DNA of 64,000 nucleotides. Origin: Ustilago trichophora. Its lineage: Eukaryota; Basidiomycota; Ustilaginomycetes; Ustilaginales; Ustilaginaceae. The notes under the pieces are model-generated. The model was not told the DNA's origin, did no database searches, and was given only the letters and a program-made list of their open reading frames with translations. Below, piece after piece: positions 41,189 through 52,193 of this stretch. Position numbers and translations under genes: made by a program. Numbering within the stretch: the stretch's first letter is position 1; each line of letters starts with the position of its first letter. The stretch covers positions 1 through 64,000 of the forward strand of contig OOIN01000037.1 in the NCBI GenBank assembly GCA_900323505.1, read 5' to 3'.

Positions 41189-42721
41189 TCAGGATTGTCT
41201 GACGGTGGTGGAAGAAAGATCGTATACTCGTTCTGATGCCATGAATTCTCCACCTGTACCGGATACTGTTCGTTCGGGTAATACTTGATAGAGTGAACGT
41301 TGTGGAGGTGAAAGACGTTCTTCTTTACGCAATTCGACGAATGATGGTGTGGAAAATCCACCACCGTCGACACTGCTGGAAACTGATTGTAAACCAGAAG
41401 TGTCAATGGCTTCTTGTTGATCGAATTGTTCCTCTTCGACTTGGGATTCTTGATCGGAATCGGATTCCAACACTCCCCAATGCTGCTTTTCCACCTTATC
41501 CACCAACTCAACATCCACATCGTCACTGTGTACACCCATCACATTGCCATACAAAGGATTGCCCCATTCATCCAATGGCGGTCGACCCCATCCTCCTGGA
41601 TGAAACCCCCATTGCGCCCCCTGCGGGATCGGAGCGTTCAACCCTGGAATCGCCAAATGCGGATAACTCGGAGGAGGACCGTATCTCTGCATCGAAATCA
41701 ACCACGGTGGAGGAGCCAAGGGTGGGATGGAAAGTGCTTCGACCAATTCTTTACTCAACTGTCCTCCCGGTCTTATATCCCTAAACTTGGTCTCGAACTC
41801 CTTGCCTTCGTAATACGTATCTCCGTAGCCACTTAGCGGTGGTTTGGTTTGAAACTTGAAAAACGCATCGTAGAGTTTCTGATAATCAATGTCCATTTTG
41901 CCCATCTTGGGCTGAACCCTCTCCCTGGTCTTCTGCTTGAGCGACTGTTCAGCTTCCTTTTCTTTGAGTGCATCTTTCATCGTGGCAATGCCAGTATCGG
42001 CAATGTAAGAGGGTAGTTGGTAGGCGGGTTTTTCAATGCCGCGTTTGTTCTGGAGATAGTCCCTCTTCTGTGCCCAGTGCGGAGGAATGGGGATCGAGTT
42101 GCGTGTACATTTGAGATGCACAACAAGTCGAGGATCGTTGGAGGTGACATCGGTCCATTCGACCACCTCGGGTTTGCGCACCAACTGTTTCAGCTCGGCT
42201 ACGCTCAAACGTTGCAACTTTTTCCGCTTGCGCTTCGACAACAACCTCGCATCGGCCGCCGCTGCTGCTGCTTCTTGATCATCGTCCTCGTTGGAAGAAG
42301 CGTTGGAATCGTGCTCGGATGCAACCTCGTCGTCGGAATAGATGACCTCGCCTTTGGATGGTTGCTGCTGTAGAGAGAGCACAGAGGGCTGATAGCGTGA
42401 GAGGACGTTGGAAAAGGCTTTGTAGGTCTCGGAATCGGGATCGATGCGGATTGATGCGGCTTGGTCAATGATGGTCGAAGAAGATGATGGACCAGCGCTT
42501 TCTTCGTTGTCGTCAATGTCAAACGATTCTTGCTTAATGGGATGGTTCGAAGTGAAGGCAGAGGCAGAGGCAGAAGCAGAAGCAGAAGCAGAGGGTTGAG
42601 ATGGTGTTGTTGTTGTTGTTGGTTGTTGTTGCGTTTGTTGCTTCTTTTTCAACCTTCGCTTGGCATTGTTTGTAAGTGGTATACTGCCATTGGAAGGCCC
42701 TGCAACTGCGTTTGTCGGCAT
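41189..42721 (-). CDS. SF3B2: Splicing factor 3B subunit 2 (SF3b145/Cus1)
   Basis: 510 residues from the ATG at 42721 (MPTNAVAGPSNG); an earlier in-frame ATG at 42871 would add 50 residues that look like translated leader and a Thr run. KRRLKKKQQ near the start is usual for the family. The DUF382 core KPEVVEWTDVTSNDPRLVV, LKCTRNSIPIPPHW and YLQNKRGIEKPAYQLP is followed by the PSP domain (PLSGYGDTYYEGKEFE, GQLSKELVEALSI). SF3B2 is part of the U2 snRNP SF3b complex and contacts pre-mRNA near the branch site. An acidic stretch (about 120-170) and a Glu/Ser-rich C-terminus flank the core. Confidence 0.93.
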   Translation of the reverse strand: MPTNAVAGPSNGSIPLTNNAKRRLKKKQQTQQQPTTTTTPSQPSASASASASASAFTSNHPIKQESFDIDDNEESAGPSSSSTIIDQAASIRIDPDSETYKAFSNVLSRYQPSVLSLQQQPSKGEVIYSDDEVASEHDSNASSNEDDDQEAAAAAADARLLSKRKRKKLQRLSVAELKQLVRKPEVVEWTDVTSNDPRLVVHLKCTRNSIPIPPHWAQKRDYLQNKRGIEKPAYQLPSYIADTGIATMKDALKEKEAEQSLKQKTRERVQPKMGKMDIDYQKLYDAFFKFQTKPPLSGYGDTYYEGKEFETKFRDIRPGGQLSKELVEALSIPPLAPPPWLISMQRYGPPPSYPHLAIPGLNAPIPQGAQWGFHPGGWGRPPLDEWGNPLYGNVMGVHSDDVDVELVDKVEKQHWGVLESDSDQESQVEEEQFDQQEAIDTSGLQSVSSSVDGGGFSTPSFVELRKEERLSPPQRSLYQVLPERTVSGTGGEFMASERVYDLSSTTVRQS

Positions 42722-42948
42722 CTTAGTCGCCGTCGTAGTCGTCGTCGTCGTGTCGTTGGTTGAAGGCAGAGGAGGATGGAGAATGGAGGCGGTGAAACGA
42801 GGATTGAATATCGGAAGTTGCCGAACGAGTTGGAATTGTGCTGAGTCGTGATGACTAAGATTGATTCTCATTTCGGCAATTCCGCACGAATGTGTCTAAA
42901 CTAAACGCGCAACTTTTCGAGTCAAATTTGACTGCGGTTCCTCCTCTT

Positions 42949-43002
<54 letters not shown>

Positions 43003-43752
43003 ATCACTTTCTTCTGTTCTCTCACAATTCCAACACTGCCACACGGATCAAAGCCGACTTGTAATACAGTCATTCGGATAAAGGTTGTTCTTTGGGAGAA
43101 GCGTGAGAACAAGCTGATGGGAAGCTTCGTCGGATCTGCCCGTTTGTTCAAGCAGTGCAGTGTGCTGTGTAGTGTAGTGCGTGTCGTGTGTTTTGTATTT
43201 TAGCAAATCAACAGTAAGCTGAAATTTGTATTCAGGAAGAAAGGGCCAACACACTTGGAAAAGAAGCGAAAAACCGAAAAATCGAAAAAAATCGATTCCC
43301 TTTTCCCATATTGTCACACGCGCATCCTTCCCTTCTAAGAGCACAGCAGCGTGACTGAAACGAGAAGATCTGTCTGAAACGGAAAAGCTGCTTTTGACTG
43401 GTTTGCTGCCTTGACACTGCAGAATCGCACTCTGAACCACTTGCTCTTGGTCGTCGTCGTCGTTTCTGATTGCCTACTACCACCATCCCTTTCCTTTTCC
43501 CTCTCTCTCAGCCTTCTCTGCTGCTGCTCCATACAAATAAGGAGGATTTCCCGTATCAACTCTTCAATCAGTTGATACCAAGTTTCCTTCCTTGTCTCGC
43601 CCCATCGGCTTCCTAGTGTGCGAAGTTCTTTTGGATTCACCCCAAACAGAACCGGCTAGCGAACTCCAGGGCGTACCCTCTCTTCTTTAACTTTCCAATC
43701 CATCTATTTGTTTTTTTAAAAAGCAGACGGCTCCACATCAACATCAACAACA
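42722..43752. other. Divergent promoter region between SF3B2 and eIF3a
   Basis: About 1 kb with a long CT tract (42950-43001) and a pyrimidine-rich stretch near the eIF3a start. If SF3B2 starts at 42871, the region is shorter by 150 bp. No further gene seen. Confidence 0.65.
42950..43001. repeat. (CT)n dinucleotide microsatellite
   Basis: About 26 perfect CT units between two divergent housekeeping genes. Confidence 0.92.
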
Positions 43753-46700
43753 ATGCCTCCCTTTGCCAAACCCGAAACCGTCCTCAAGCGGTCCGAGGAA
43801 CTCATCAATGTCGGTCAACATCAGGCCGCTTTGGCCGCTCTCAACGAGATCTTCACCTCGAGAAGATTCAAGCAGACTCCCCTCCAGTCGCTTGAACCCA
43901 TCATGATCCGTTTCGTCGACCTCTGCGTCGATCTCAAAAAGGGTCGAATGGCTAAAGAGGGTCTCATGCAGTACAAGAATGTATCCCAAAACACCAACGC
44001 CCAGTCCATCGAGCTTGTCATCAAGCATTTCATCAAGCTCGCAGACGCAAAAGTCGTCGAGGCTCAGTCCAAGGCCGATGCCGCCATAGGCGAGATCGAC
44101 GTCGACGACCTCGAGGAATCAGAGACTCCCGAGAGCATGCTTCTCGGCTCCGTCAGCGCAGACCAGAACAAGGACCGCACCGACCGTGTCCTCGTCACCC
44201 CTTGGCTCAAGTTCCTCTGGGAGGCTTACCGCACCGCTCTCGACATTCTTCGCAACAATGCTCGTCTCGAAGTCCCTTACCAGCAGATCGCCAACCAGGC
44301 TCTCAAGTTCTGCCTGCAGTACGAGCGCAAGACCGAGTTTCGTCGTCTCTGCGAGGTCCTCCGTCAGCATCTTCAAAACGTCGCCCGTTACTCGCACCAC
44401 GCTCACGCCATCAACCTCACCGACCAAGACACCCTCCAGCGTCACCTCGACACTCGCTTTGCCCAGCTCAACTCGGCCGTCGAACTCGAACTCTGGCAGG
44501 AGGCCTTCCGATCCGTCGAAGACATTCACAACCTCCTCACCATGGCCAAAAAAGCTCCTCGTCCCGCCATGATGGCAAACTACTACGAGAAGCTCGCTCG
44601 TATCTTTATGGTATCCGACAACAACCTCTTCCACGCCGCCGCTTGGAACCGATACTACGCCCTCGCCCGTTCCATCGCCAAGTCCGACGAAGAGCACACT
44701 CGCATGGCTTCCTACGTGCTTATCAGCGCCCTCGCCGTCCCCGTCATCTCGTCCAACGCTCCCGGCACCGGCAACCTCAACAAGTCCAAGTCCGACTTCC
44801 TTCAGGGTGACCAGGAGGGCCGAAGCCGTACCGGTCGTCTCACTTCGCTCCTCGGTCTCAGCCGCACCCCTACCCGTGCCGGTCTGCTCAAGGAGGCTCT
44901 CAACCGTGACATCCTCAAAAAGGCACGCCCCGAGTTGCGCGAACTCTACAACATTCTCGAAGTCGAGTTCCACCCCCTTTCCATCTGCGCCAAGATCGAG
45001 CCCATCCTCGCTTCCATCTCGCAGGATCCCGAGATGGCCAAGTACGTCAAGCCTCTTCACTCGGTCGTCTTGACCCGTCTCTTCCAGCAACTCAGCCAGG
45101 TCTACGATGCCGTCAAGCTTTCCAAGGTCATGCAGCTCGTCTCCGCCTTCAAGGCTCCTCACAGCTACACTCCCGCCGAGATTGAGAAATTCTGCCTCAA
45201 CGCCTGCAAAAAGGGTCACCTCAACATTCGCATCGACCACGTGGCTCAGGCTATCACCTTCCAGGACGACGTCTTTTCCACCGATGCTCACCCCGCTGCT
45301 TCCACCTCTTCCGAGGCCGACAATGTTCGTCTGCAGGCCACTCCCTCCGAGTTGGTTCGCACCCAGCTCAGCCGACTTGCAACTTGCCTCGACACGACTC
45401 TCAAGACCATCGACCCTAGCATCTTGGCCAACGCCGAGGCTGCCAAGCGCGAGGTGTTTGCCCGTGCCGTTGCTGCTGCCGAGGACGAGCACAAGGCTGC
45501 CATTGCCCGCAAGGCCATCCTCGCCCGCCGCAAGGAGCTGCTCGAGGAGATGGCGACTCGCAAGGAGCGCGAAGAGGCCGCCGCCCGTGCCGAGCGTGCC
45601 CGTGCTGCCGCCGAAGCCGAGCAGAAGCGCATCGCCGAAGAGGCCAAGAAGCGCGAACAGGAGCGCATCAACAAGGAGCTCGAGGCGGTGCGTATCGAGG
45701 AAGCCAAAAAGATGGCCAAGTCGCTCCAGGAGCGCGGTGGTCTCAAGCTCAGCGAGGAGGAACTCGCCAACATGGACACCAACAAGTTGGTCCAGATGCA
45801 GGTCGAGCAGATCGAAAAGGAGAAGAAGGAGTTGGCCGAACGTCTGCGATTGATCCATCGCAAGATGGACCACTTGGAGCGTGCCTACCGTCGCGAGGAG
45901 GCACCTCTGCTTTCCGCCGATTACGAGCGACAGAAGGAGGAGGATCTCAAGTACCACAAGGCCGCCCGTATCACTTTGCTCCAGACCAGCAAGGAGAAGC
46001 ACGTGGCCGATCTCGAGATCAAGAAGCGTCTCACCAAGATCCTCCCCGACTACCAGCAGCTGCGATCCATCATCGAGGACAAGCGTCGAGGTGAATTCGA
46101 AGAGCGTCGACGCAAGGCTACCGAGCAGATTGAGCTCGAAAAGGAGAAGCGTCGTCAACAGGTTCGCGAGGAGAGGAGACGCGAACGACAGGAAGCTCAA
46201 GAGGCTGAACGTCGACGTGTCCAAGAGGAGGAGGAGGCACGTGTTCGTGCTCAAGAGGAGGAACGTATGGCTGAACAGCGCCGTGTTGAGGAAGCTCAGC
46301 GCGCCGAACTCGAGGCCAAGAAGCGCGCCGAGATCGAGGAACGTATGGCCAAGTTGCAGGCTACGGCTGATAAGCAACGTCAGCGTGAAGAGGAGGCTGA
46401 GGCTAACCGTCTTGCTCGTTCTGGTGGTGCTGGTGCCGCGCCCGCTGCTGGTGCTCCTGCTGCTGGTGGATGGCGCTCCCGTGCTGCGGCTGCCGCTCCT
46501 GCCGCTCCTGCTGCTGCCGCTCCTGCTTCTGCTGGCGAATCTCAACGACCTTCGATCTTTGGCGCTGCTCGTGCTGGCGGTGGTGGAGGAGGATGGCGTG
46601 AGCGTGAGGCTGCCAAGAAGGCTGCTGGTGGAGATGCCTCCCCTGCTGCCCCTGCCGCCGCCCTCGCTGCCCCTGCTGCTGCTCCTGCAACCGGCGCCTA

Positions 46701-46890
46701 CCGACCCGGCATGCTTCGCGGTGCCGCTGGTGCCGCTAGCGGTAACGCTCTCAGCGCAGGTGGATGGCGCGAGCGCGAAGCAGCCAGAAACGCCGCATCG
46801 CCTTCTACTCCGACTCAAACCTCCGCCGACAACGATGGATTCACCGAAGTCAAGAAAAACGTCTACCGTCCTCCTGGTCGACGCGCTTGA
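43753..46890 (+). CDS. TIF32: Eukaryotic translation initiation factor 3 subunit A
   Basis: 1045 residues, intronless. The N-terminus PFAKPETVLKRSEELI, followed by RRFKQTPLQSLEPIMIRFVDL, is the eIF3a start block. A TPR-like helical region leads into a PCI domain (about 320-500), then a long charged spectrin-like helix rich in Glu/Arg/Lys (about 560-880) and an Ala/Pro/Gly-rich tail containing three GGWR-type repeats (WRSRAAAA, GGWREREAAKKA, GGWREREAARNA). eIF3a is the scaffold of eIF3 and spans the 40S subunit entry and exit sites. Codons are strongly C-ending, as for high expression, which leaves a 930-codon open frame on the opposite strand that is not a gene. Confidence 0.96.
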   Translation: MPPFAKPETVLKRSEELINVGQHQAALAALNEIFTSRRFKQTPLQSLEPIMIRFVDLCVDLKKGRMAKEGLMQYKNVSQNTNAQSIELVIKHFIKLADAKVVEAQSKADAAIGEIDVDDLEESETPESMLLGSVSADQNKDRTDRVLVTPWLKFLWEAYRTALDILRNNARLEVPYQQIANQALKFCLQYERKTEFRRLCEVLRQHLQNVARYSHHAHAINLTDQDTLQRHLDTRFAQLNSAVELELWQEAFRSVEDIHNLLTMAKKAPRPAMMANYYEKLARIFMVSDNNLFHAAAWNRYYALARSIAKSDEEHTRMASYVLISALAVPVISSNAPGTGNLNKSKSDFLQGDQEGRSRTGRLTSLLGLSRTPTRAGLLKEALNRDILKKARPELRELYNILEVEFHPLSICAKIEPILASISQDPEMAKYVKPLHSVVLTRLFQQLSQVYDAVKLSKVMQLVSAFKAPHSYTPAEIEKFCLNACKKGHLNIRIDHVAQAITFQDDVFSTDAHPAASTSSEADNVRLQATPSELVRTQLSRLATCLDTTLKTIDPSILANAEAAKREVFARAVAAAEDEHKAAIARKAILARRKELLEEMATRKEREEAAARAERARAAAEAEQKRIAEEAKKREQERINKELEAVRIEEAKKMAKSLQERGGLKLSEEELANMDTNKLVQMQVEQIEKEKKELAERLRLIHRKMDHLERAYRREEAPLLSADYERQKEEDLKYHKAARITLLQTSKEKHVADLEIKKRLTKILPDYQQLRSIIEDKRRGEFEERRRKATEQIELEKEKRRQQVREERRRERQEAQEAERRRVQEEEEARVRAQEEERMAEQRRVEEAQRAELEAKKRAEIEERMAKLQATADKQRQREEEAEANRLARSGGAGAAPAAGAPAAGGWRSRAAAAAPAAPAAAAPASAGESQRPSIFGAARAGGGGGGWREREAAKKAAGGDASPAAPAAALAAPAAAPATGAYRPGMLRGAAGAASGNALSAGGWREREAARNAASPSTPTQTSADNDGFTEVKKNVYRPPGRRA

Positions 46891-47588
46891 TCGCATCTCT
46901 CTTTCCCTCAAACAAGGAAAAAAAAAAAAAGGGCTTGTCTTCTTCTGCCCAACTTCTTTATGTAGATTTCCGCCAATCGTATGCCTTTACTCCTTTTGAA
47001 CCCTTTTGTGAATCCAGCAGTTTGCAACCATCCTTTTTTTGTTACCAGTGAGGCTGAGTTTGGAGGTGGTTCAGGGTCCGATTTAGGGGTTTGGGTACAG
47101 TGTACGTATCGCGCGCGTAATTTCGATCAAGAATTATGATGCCCGATCTGGACTTACACAACCCTCTCTACATATGCACGCTCAGAGATGCACATGCGGT
47201 TGTCCTGTGCATTACAGTATCCCATTTTTGCGACCACCACCACCACAACAGTTGCTTCCGGGAGAAAAGCGTCTTGAAGCTCAGTTTAAGCACCATACAT
47301 ACGACTTTGATATCACCAACAACCTTGCCTCACTTGGAAGCTTTGGCCGCCTTACCATCTGCTTCTCCACCACCGCTATTCACGACTCTGCTACAATTCG
47401 GCCGGCCGGGCTAATGCTAAAAGTGACACTCTCCTCAGACAGTCACTCTGGCTCAATTTGTTTCGACTGCCAACCCTTTGCACCTTGTTTGCCATCGTCT
47501 CCATACTCTGCGCCCAAAAAAAGCATTACGATCCGTTGCTCTCTTGAATCGCAGCTGAAGAAACTACCTTTCTAGCTCACCATCCACC
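46891..47588. other. Intergenic region
   Basis: 698 bp with an A-run just after the eIF3a stop and no recognisable gene. Probably 3' end of eIF3a and promoter of the VTT-domain gene. Confidence 0.65.
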
Positions 47589-48821
47589 ATGAGCAGAATC
47601 AAAGATTCAGCCACGCAGCAAGCGGCGATCAGCGCACTGTACAACCATCCCAACCACAACGAAACCAGTCCGCATCGCGACGATTCCGATACGATCAGTA
47701 TCCGATCTCGGCACACTTTGCGTGCCTTTGGAGCCAATGCAGATGCGCAACTGGATGAAGAAGATCCATGGTCAGCGATTCCACGACCGCTTTCTGCACA
47801 ACCATCGTCGTCCGAGATGCCTAGTTTGACGGCTGCCCAACGCAAGCAGTTGCTTCTACGGGCTTTGATGCGACTGCTGGGTCTATTTGTCATCTGTCTT
47901 GTGGGGCTTGGTGCAACATTGTGGCTTGCACTGCCTGTTATTTCTCCGCAAGACAGGCCGAGTTTCAAACTGCCCAAATCGTTTGATGACCTCAAGAACT
48001 TGAATGCAGTTTTGCAGCATTATAAGCAGTCCCACTTTGCTCAGGTTCTCCTCTGCTGGATCGTAGTCTACATCTTCCTACAGGCTTTTTCGATCCCGGG
48101 GAGCATGTACATGAGCATTTTGGCTGGCGCCCTCTTCGGCGTACCAATCGCCCTTCCGCTGGTTTGTGCCAGTGTAGCTTCCGGTGCTTCCATCTGCTAC
48201 CTCATCAGCAAAACTCTAGGCGTCGTTCTGGTCGCTCTGCCAAGTTGGCAGAAAAGAGTAGACGATTGGAAATTCAAATTGCAAGATCATCAGCAGAATC
48301 TGTTGAGCTATTTGATTGTCATCAGGTACGTACACCTTGTCCTTGTCCTCGTCGTGCTTGTGCTTGCGCTTCTTTGTCTGCTTTGGCTTTCCATTCTCCA
48401 CACGATCCTGACCCGAATCCTCAACCGCTTGCTCGCTTTTGCTAAACAGAATGATGCCCTTACCCCCACACAACATCGTCAACATGCTCTCCCCACACCT
48501 TGGAATCCCCCTGCCTCTATTCTGGCTTAGCACATTCTTCGGCATATTCGCCGTGAGCGTCATCCATACTACGATTGGGGAGAAACTGGATCAGATGACA
48601 TCTGCGGATGATTTCAACCTGTTCTCATTGCGAAATGTTCTCCTGTTGGTAGGCGTATGTTTTGCAGTATTGATGCCGGTGTTTATCAAGAGGTTCTGCT
48701 CGGTGGAAGCTCTCGAGTCGACAGATGACCATCGGGGGGTTGTGTTTCTCGATGAGGGAGAGGAAGATGCGCAGAGATTGCCAGATTCTTTTCGACGGAA
48801 TCTCAACCACATCAACGATGT

Positions 48822-48852
<31 letters not shown>

Positions 48853-49119
48853 TTGCCACATAGAAGTTTGGATACGGACAACATCATCAACTCAACAGAG
48901 GCTTTTCAACAGGGTGGTGCTCAGGAAAGCTTTCCTAGCTGGACAGATGGTTCCACACCCACCGACGATGCAGTAGACAATGAAGAGGCCTTCGGTAGAG
49001 GAGGCGTCTTCAACGACCGTTCAAACAACCACCATTCCATGCAGCAAGGTGCCAAAACCACCACGACGGGAGGGAAACTAAAGGCTTGGCTAAACAGTTC
49101 TACCGGCATAAAGTTGTAA
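47589..49119 (+). CDS. TMEM41-type VTT (SNARE-associated/DedA-like) membrane protein
   Basis: Two exons, 47589-48325 and 48450-49119, with a 124-nt intron (donor GTACGT, acceptor AAACAG), giving 468 residues. A hydrophilic N-terminus (about 95 residues) precedes TM1 (LFVICLVGLGATLWLALPV). The VTT core reads FSIPGSMYMSILAGALFG and GASICYLISKTLG, and across the intron IVIR-MMPLPPHNIVN, then PLPLFWLSTFFGI, the order seen in TMEM41A/B. TMEM41B is an ER lipid scramblase needed for autophagy and lipid mobilisation; fungal relatives are little studied. The C-terminal 150 residues are soluble, with an Asp run coded by a GAT tract (about 48820-48850). Confidence 0.85.
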
Positions 49120-50471
49120 GAAACACACAAACACCCAATCACATACACATTTTCGAGAGAGAGAGAGAGAGGTCTGTCTTTGCTTTGTTTCCAACCTCGC
49201 AAATGCAATACCACTCTTTCAACCGATTGCTTCACACCGTCCGACAGCGCGGGATGATTCGTGATTGTTGTCCAACTTATCGTCAAACCATCTTCCCTGT
49301 TTATGGCTCGAAATCCACTCTTCCTCTCAAAAATTTACCACGTTTCCCCTGTCGAAACACCTTTCATCTCCTCCGCTTTTCACACACACAACACCCGTCT
49401 CACAACGGCATCCTACACCACATCGCAACCAGTTTGAATCTGCCCTCCCACCACATCATCCCCCTAACATCTTTGAGGACCTTAAATCTCTTGCGAGCAC
49501 GGAGAACCCAGATTTGCGCTGAATTGCACTTGCACTTCTTCTTCTTCTTTCTTCTTCGTCCATTTTTCGTCTCTGTGGTGGTGATGGAGCGCTCAGAACG
49601 CCTCTTTTTCACCTTTGGGAAGCGGCTTTGCATGCAAATCTCTGCTTCTCAGAACCAAAACAGCTGTGCTTTGATCGGATGCGAGACAAATATCGGACTC
49701 GAAAGAAGTTGAGTCCGCTCGACCTACCTCTCTCTCTCTCTCACTATTGCTGCATCTCTGCAAGGTTATAACGCACATCCTTGAACCCCCCGAACAGATG
49801 GCGACAGCAGAGCCCGATGCTAAGAGTAAAGCCACGGACTTTGCTCGCTCGCTGCTCTCTCGGCGAGGTTCACACCTTTTTTTTTCCAATAGCCCAAGAA
49901 ACCGCCTCGTCACTACGGCCTACAACGCATATTTTTGCCATCAAAGGTGTCGAATTATCGACGTTAAAGTCGTTGGAGATGTTGGGAAGATCTGTATTCA
50001 GAGTCCGAGTTTGTGGCTTTGTCAAGCTCGTCCACTTTGACTCTCTTGTTTGGGAAGAGGAACCGGCTGTTTTTTTTTCTTCATGCAGAAGGATCCTTCA
50101 GTCGAATGAAGCGGTTGGACTCAAGCTCGATCTCATTCACACCTGCAAATGCTGATCGATTCCAACAACGAAACGGCTCCACAAGGATGAGAAGAAATGA
50201 TGGTCAGGATAAGACATCTTTGGTCCGCTTAACAAGGCTAAACACCACCCCCTTTGCCCCGAAAGACTAGGCTTGCTGGCTGAGGTTTTACGCAAAGGCC
50301 TCGTCACCGCACAGGATGCAACACCTCGGCCCTCGGCCTTGTTGAGGTTGTTGTACCACATGATGCTTCTGTGACGCCATCGATACCAACCCTATGCTTG
50401 CCAAGGCGCAACCTGAGAAGAAGACCGAATCTGAATCAATTACAAGCGTGTGCATATGTGGAAAAAATGCT
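49120..50471. other. 1.35-kb intergenic region, no gene seen
   Basis: Between the VTT-protein and proteasome gene stops (convergent). Short GA and CT runs at about 49157-49172 and 49728-49742, T-runs at 49877-49885 and 50070-50078. Long for a convergent spacer, but the open frames look random. Confidence 0.55.
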
Positions 50472-51510
50472 CTAGGACATGGAAGCCTGTGCACCGGCAG
50501 TAGCAGCTAGACGGTTTCTCCTCCTCTCTGCCTCGGCCTCCTTTTCTGTGTTGATCTCTTGGACAAATTTTTCGATTTCGCTGAGCTCAAGATTCTGGGG
50601 TTTTTTTTGGAGGTAGGCGAAGAAAGATGGTTGTCAGTAATGTGATGTTTGTTGCGAGTGTTTGCGATAGAGACGAGTGACAACTTACCCTGACTTGACC
50701 GTAACCTTCCATAAGAGCGATTTCGATGTTCTTTGCACCTGTTTGGACGACCTCGAGCAGACTCTTGATGGCAAGTTTGATGGTTTCATGTTTGGTGAGA
50801 TCGTCGTTGTGGTTCTTTTCCAAGAACTCGCGTACTGTTTTGGAACTTCTTCCGATGGCGTTTGCCTTCCAAGCCGAGTACATTCCACTAGGTTCGGTCT
50901 GGAAGAGCTTGGGCGTTGCATCGTTGGCATCGAATCCAATGATGAGCGTCGAGATACCAAAGGGACGAACACCACCGGATTGGGTATACTTTTGCTGAAT
51001 GCCAGCAATGATACGAGCAATGTAATCGACGTTGACGGGATCTTCGACGGTAAGACGATGAGATTGACATTCGACACGCGCCTTGTCGATGAGGATGCGG
51101 GCGTCGGCGGTGAGACCGGCAAAGGCGAGACAGATGTGATCGTCGAGCATAGCTGTTTTACGGATGGTGCGAGCATCTTGGAGTTGGAGGACGGATTTCT
51201 TTTCTACACCGAGAACAACGACATCTTTACCGCGAACACCAACGGCACAGGTTCCTTTGCGGACTGCTTCGAGGGCATATTCGACTTGGAAGCTGGACAT
51301 AAGCGAAGTAGGGGAAATCAATACATGGGCCTTATTGAAATCAATGTTACACAGTGTACCGCTGGTATACTTACAGATGGCCATCAGGCGAGAAAACGGT
51401 AAGCGCTGCACATTGTCGAGATCAAAGGTGGATATAGGACAAGTGAGTACGAGCTGTTGCTACCAACGCTGCTACTATGTGGAAAAGCACATACCTCGAT
51501 CATAAGACAT
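50472..51510 (-). CDS. PRE6: 20S proteasome subunit alpha4 (PSMA7 family)
   Basis: Four exons on minus: 51495-51510 (16 nt), 51375-51405 (31 nt), 50689-51292 and 50472-50594, giving 257 residues. The joins restore [26 protein letters not shown], the alpha-subunit N-terminal signature. Then come [48 protein letters not shown] (abbreviated: [25 protein letters not shown]), [30 protein letters not shown], and after the last intron [13 protein letters not shown] and a basic tail. Alpha4 is a non-catalytic ring subunit of the 20S core. All four parts agree with the human PSMA7 pattern; donors are GTATGT, GTAAGT and GTAAGT. Confidence 0.95.
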
Positions 51511-52193
51511 GACTGCGTGATTGGATGTGATTGGTAGGTAAAGAGAGGAAAGGAAGCGCAGTGGATAGCGGGGATGATGACGAGGAGAGTGGTGAGCAGT
51601 GTTGGTCTGATTGTGGGTCTGTTCGCATTTGAGTAAAAGAGTGGAGAAGAACGCGTCAGACACGACGCAGTGAGGTTGATCGATTACTAAGCGCTACCTA
51701 ATTTATACTACATGTTAAGACAAAAAGAAACTCACAAATTTCCTGCCGAAAACACTCCACATGCAAAAGAGAAGGTGAAACACAGCCTTGCATGCATCGG
51801 CCTTTTTTTTTAAAAAAAAAATATTGAGCTGAGGCTGAACCATCGATAGATGAATCAGCTCTTTGGGATGGCTGCCGATGTGATTGATGATCATCTCGGT
51901 GGTCATGACACGCAAAACAGAGGTTCTCGCATTTCCGTGTGCATTCTTGGCAAGCGCATCTCTGCGTGATACTGTAGTTTATTCTCTGTCGGACCTTGCC
52001 GCCGAGGCTGTTCCTTGCATTGCATTTTTTATTCGGATTAGCCGCCTTCACTTTACACAGTCACACAAAGCTCAGTTTGATTCGATTTGCACCAACACCA
52101 CCACCACCATCATCATCATCATCACTACCATCATCTCAACGATTCGAGCTTCGACGATATCATGGCTCACCAGTCCACAGTACCACTTTCACA
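51511..52193. other. Divergent promoter region
   Basis: 683 bp between the proteasome alpha4 and Cch1 starts, with a T/A-run at 51804-51821 and CAC/CAT triplets just before the Cch1 ATG. No gene seen. Confidence 0.65.

Noticed and set aside
42722..42871. Upstream ATG that would extend SF3B2 by 50 residues
   Set aside because: The added segment looks like leader sequence plus a Thr run; the family-like start begins at 42721. The longer form cannot be excluded.
44119..46911. 930-codon open frame antisense to eIF3a
   Set aside because: Leu/Ser/Val-rich translation with no domain; explained by the strongly C-ending codons of the sense gene.
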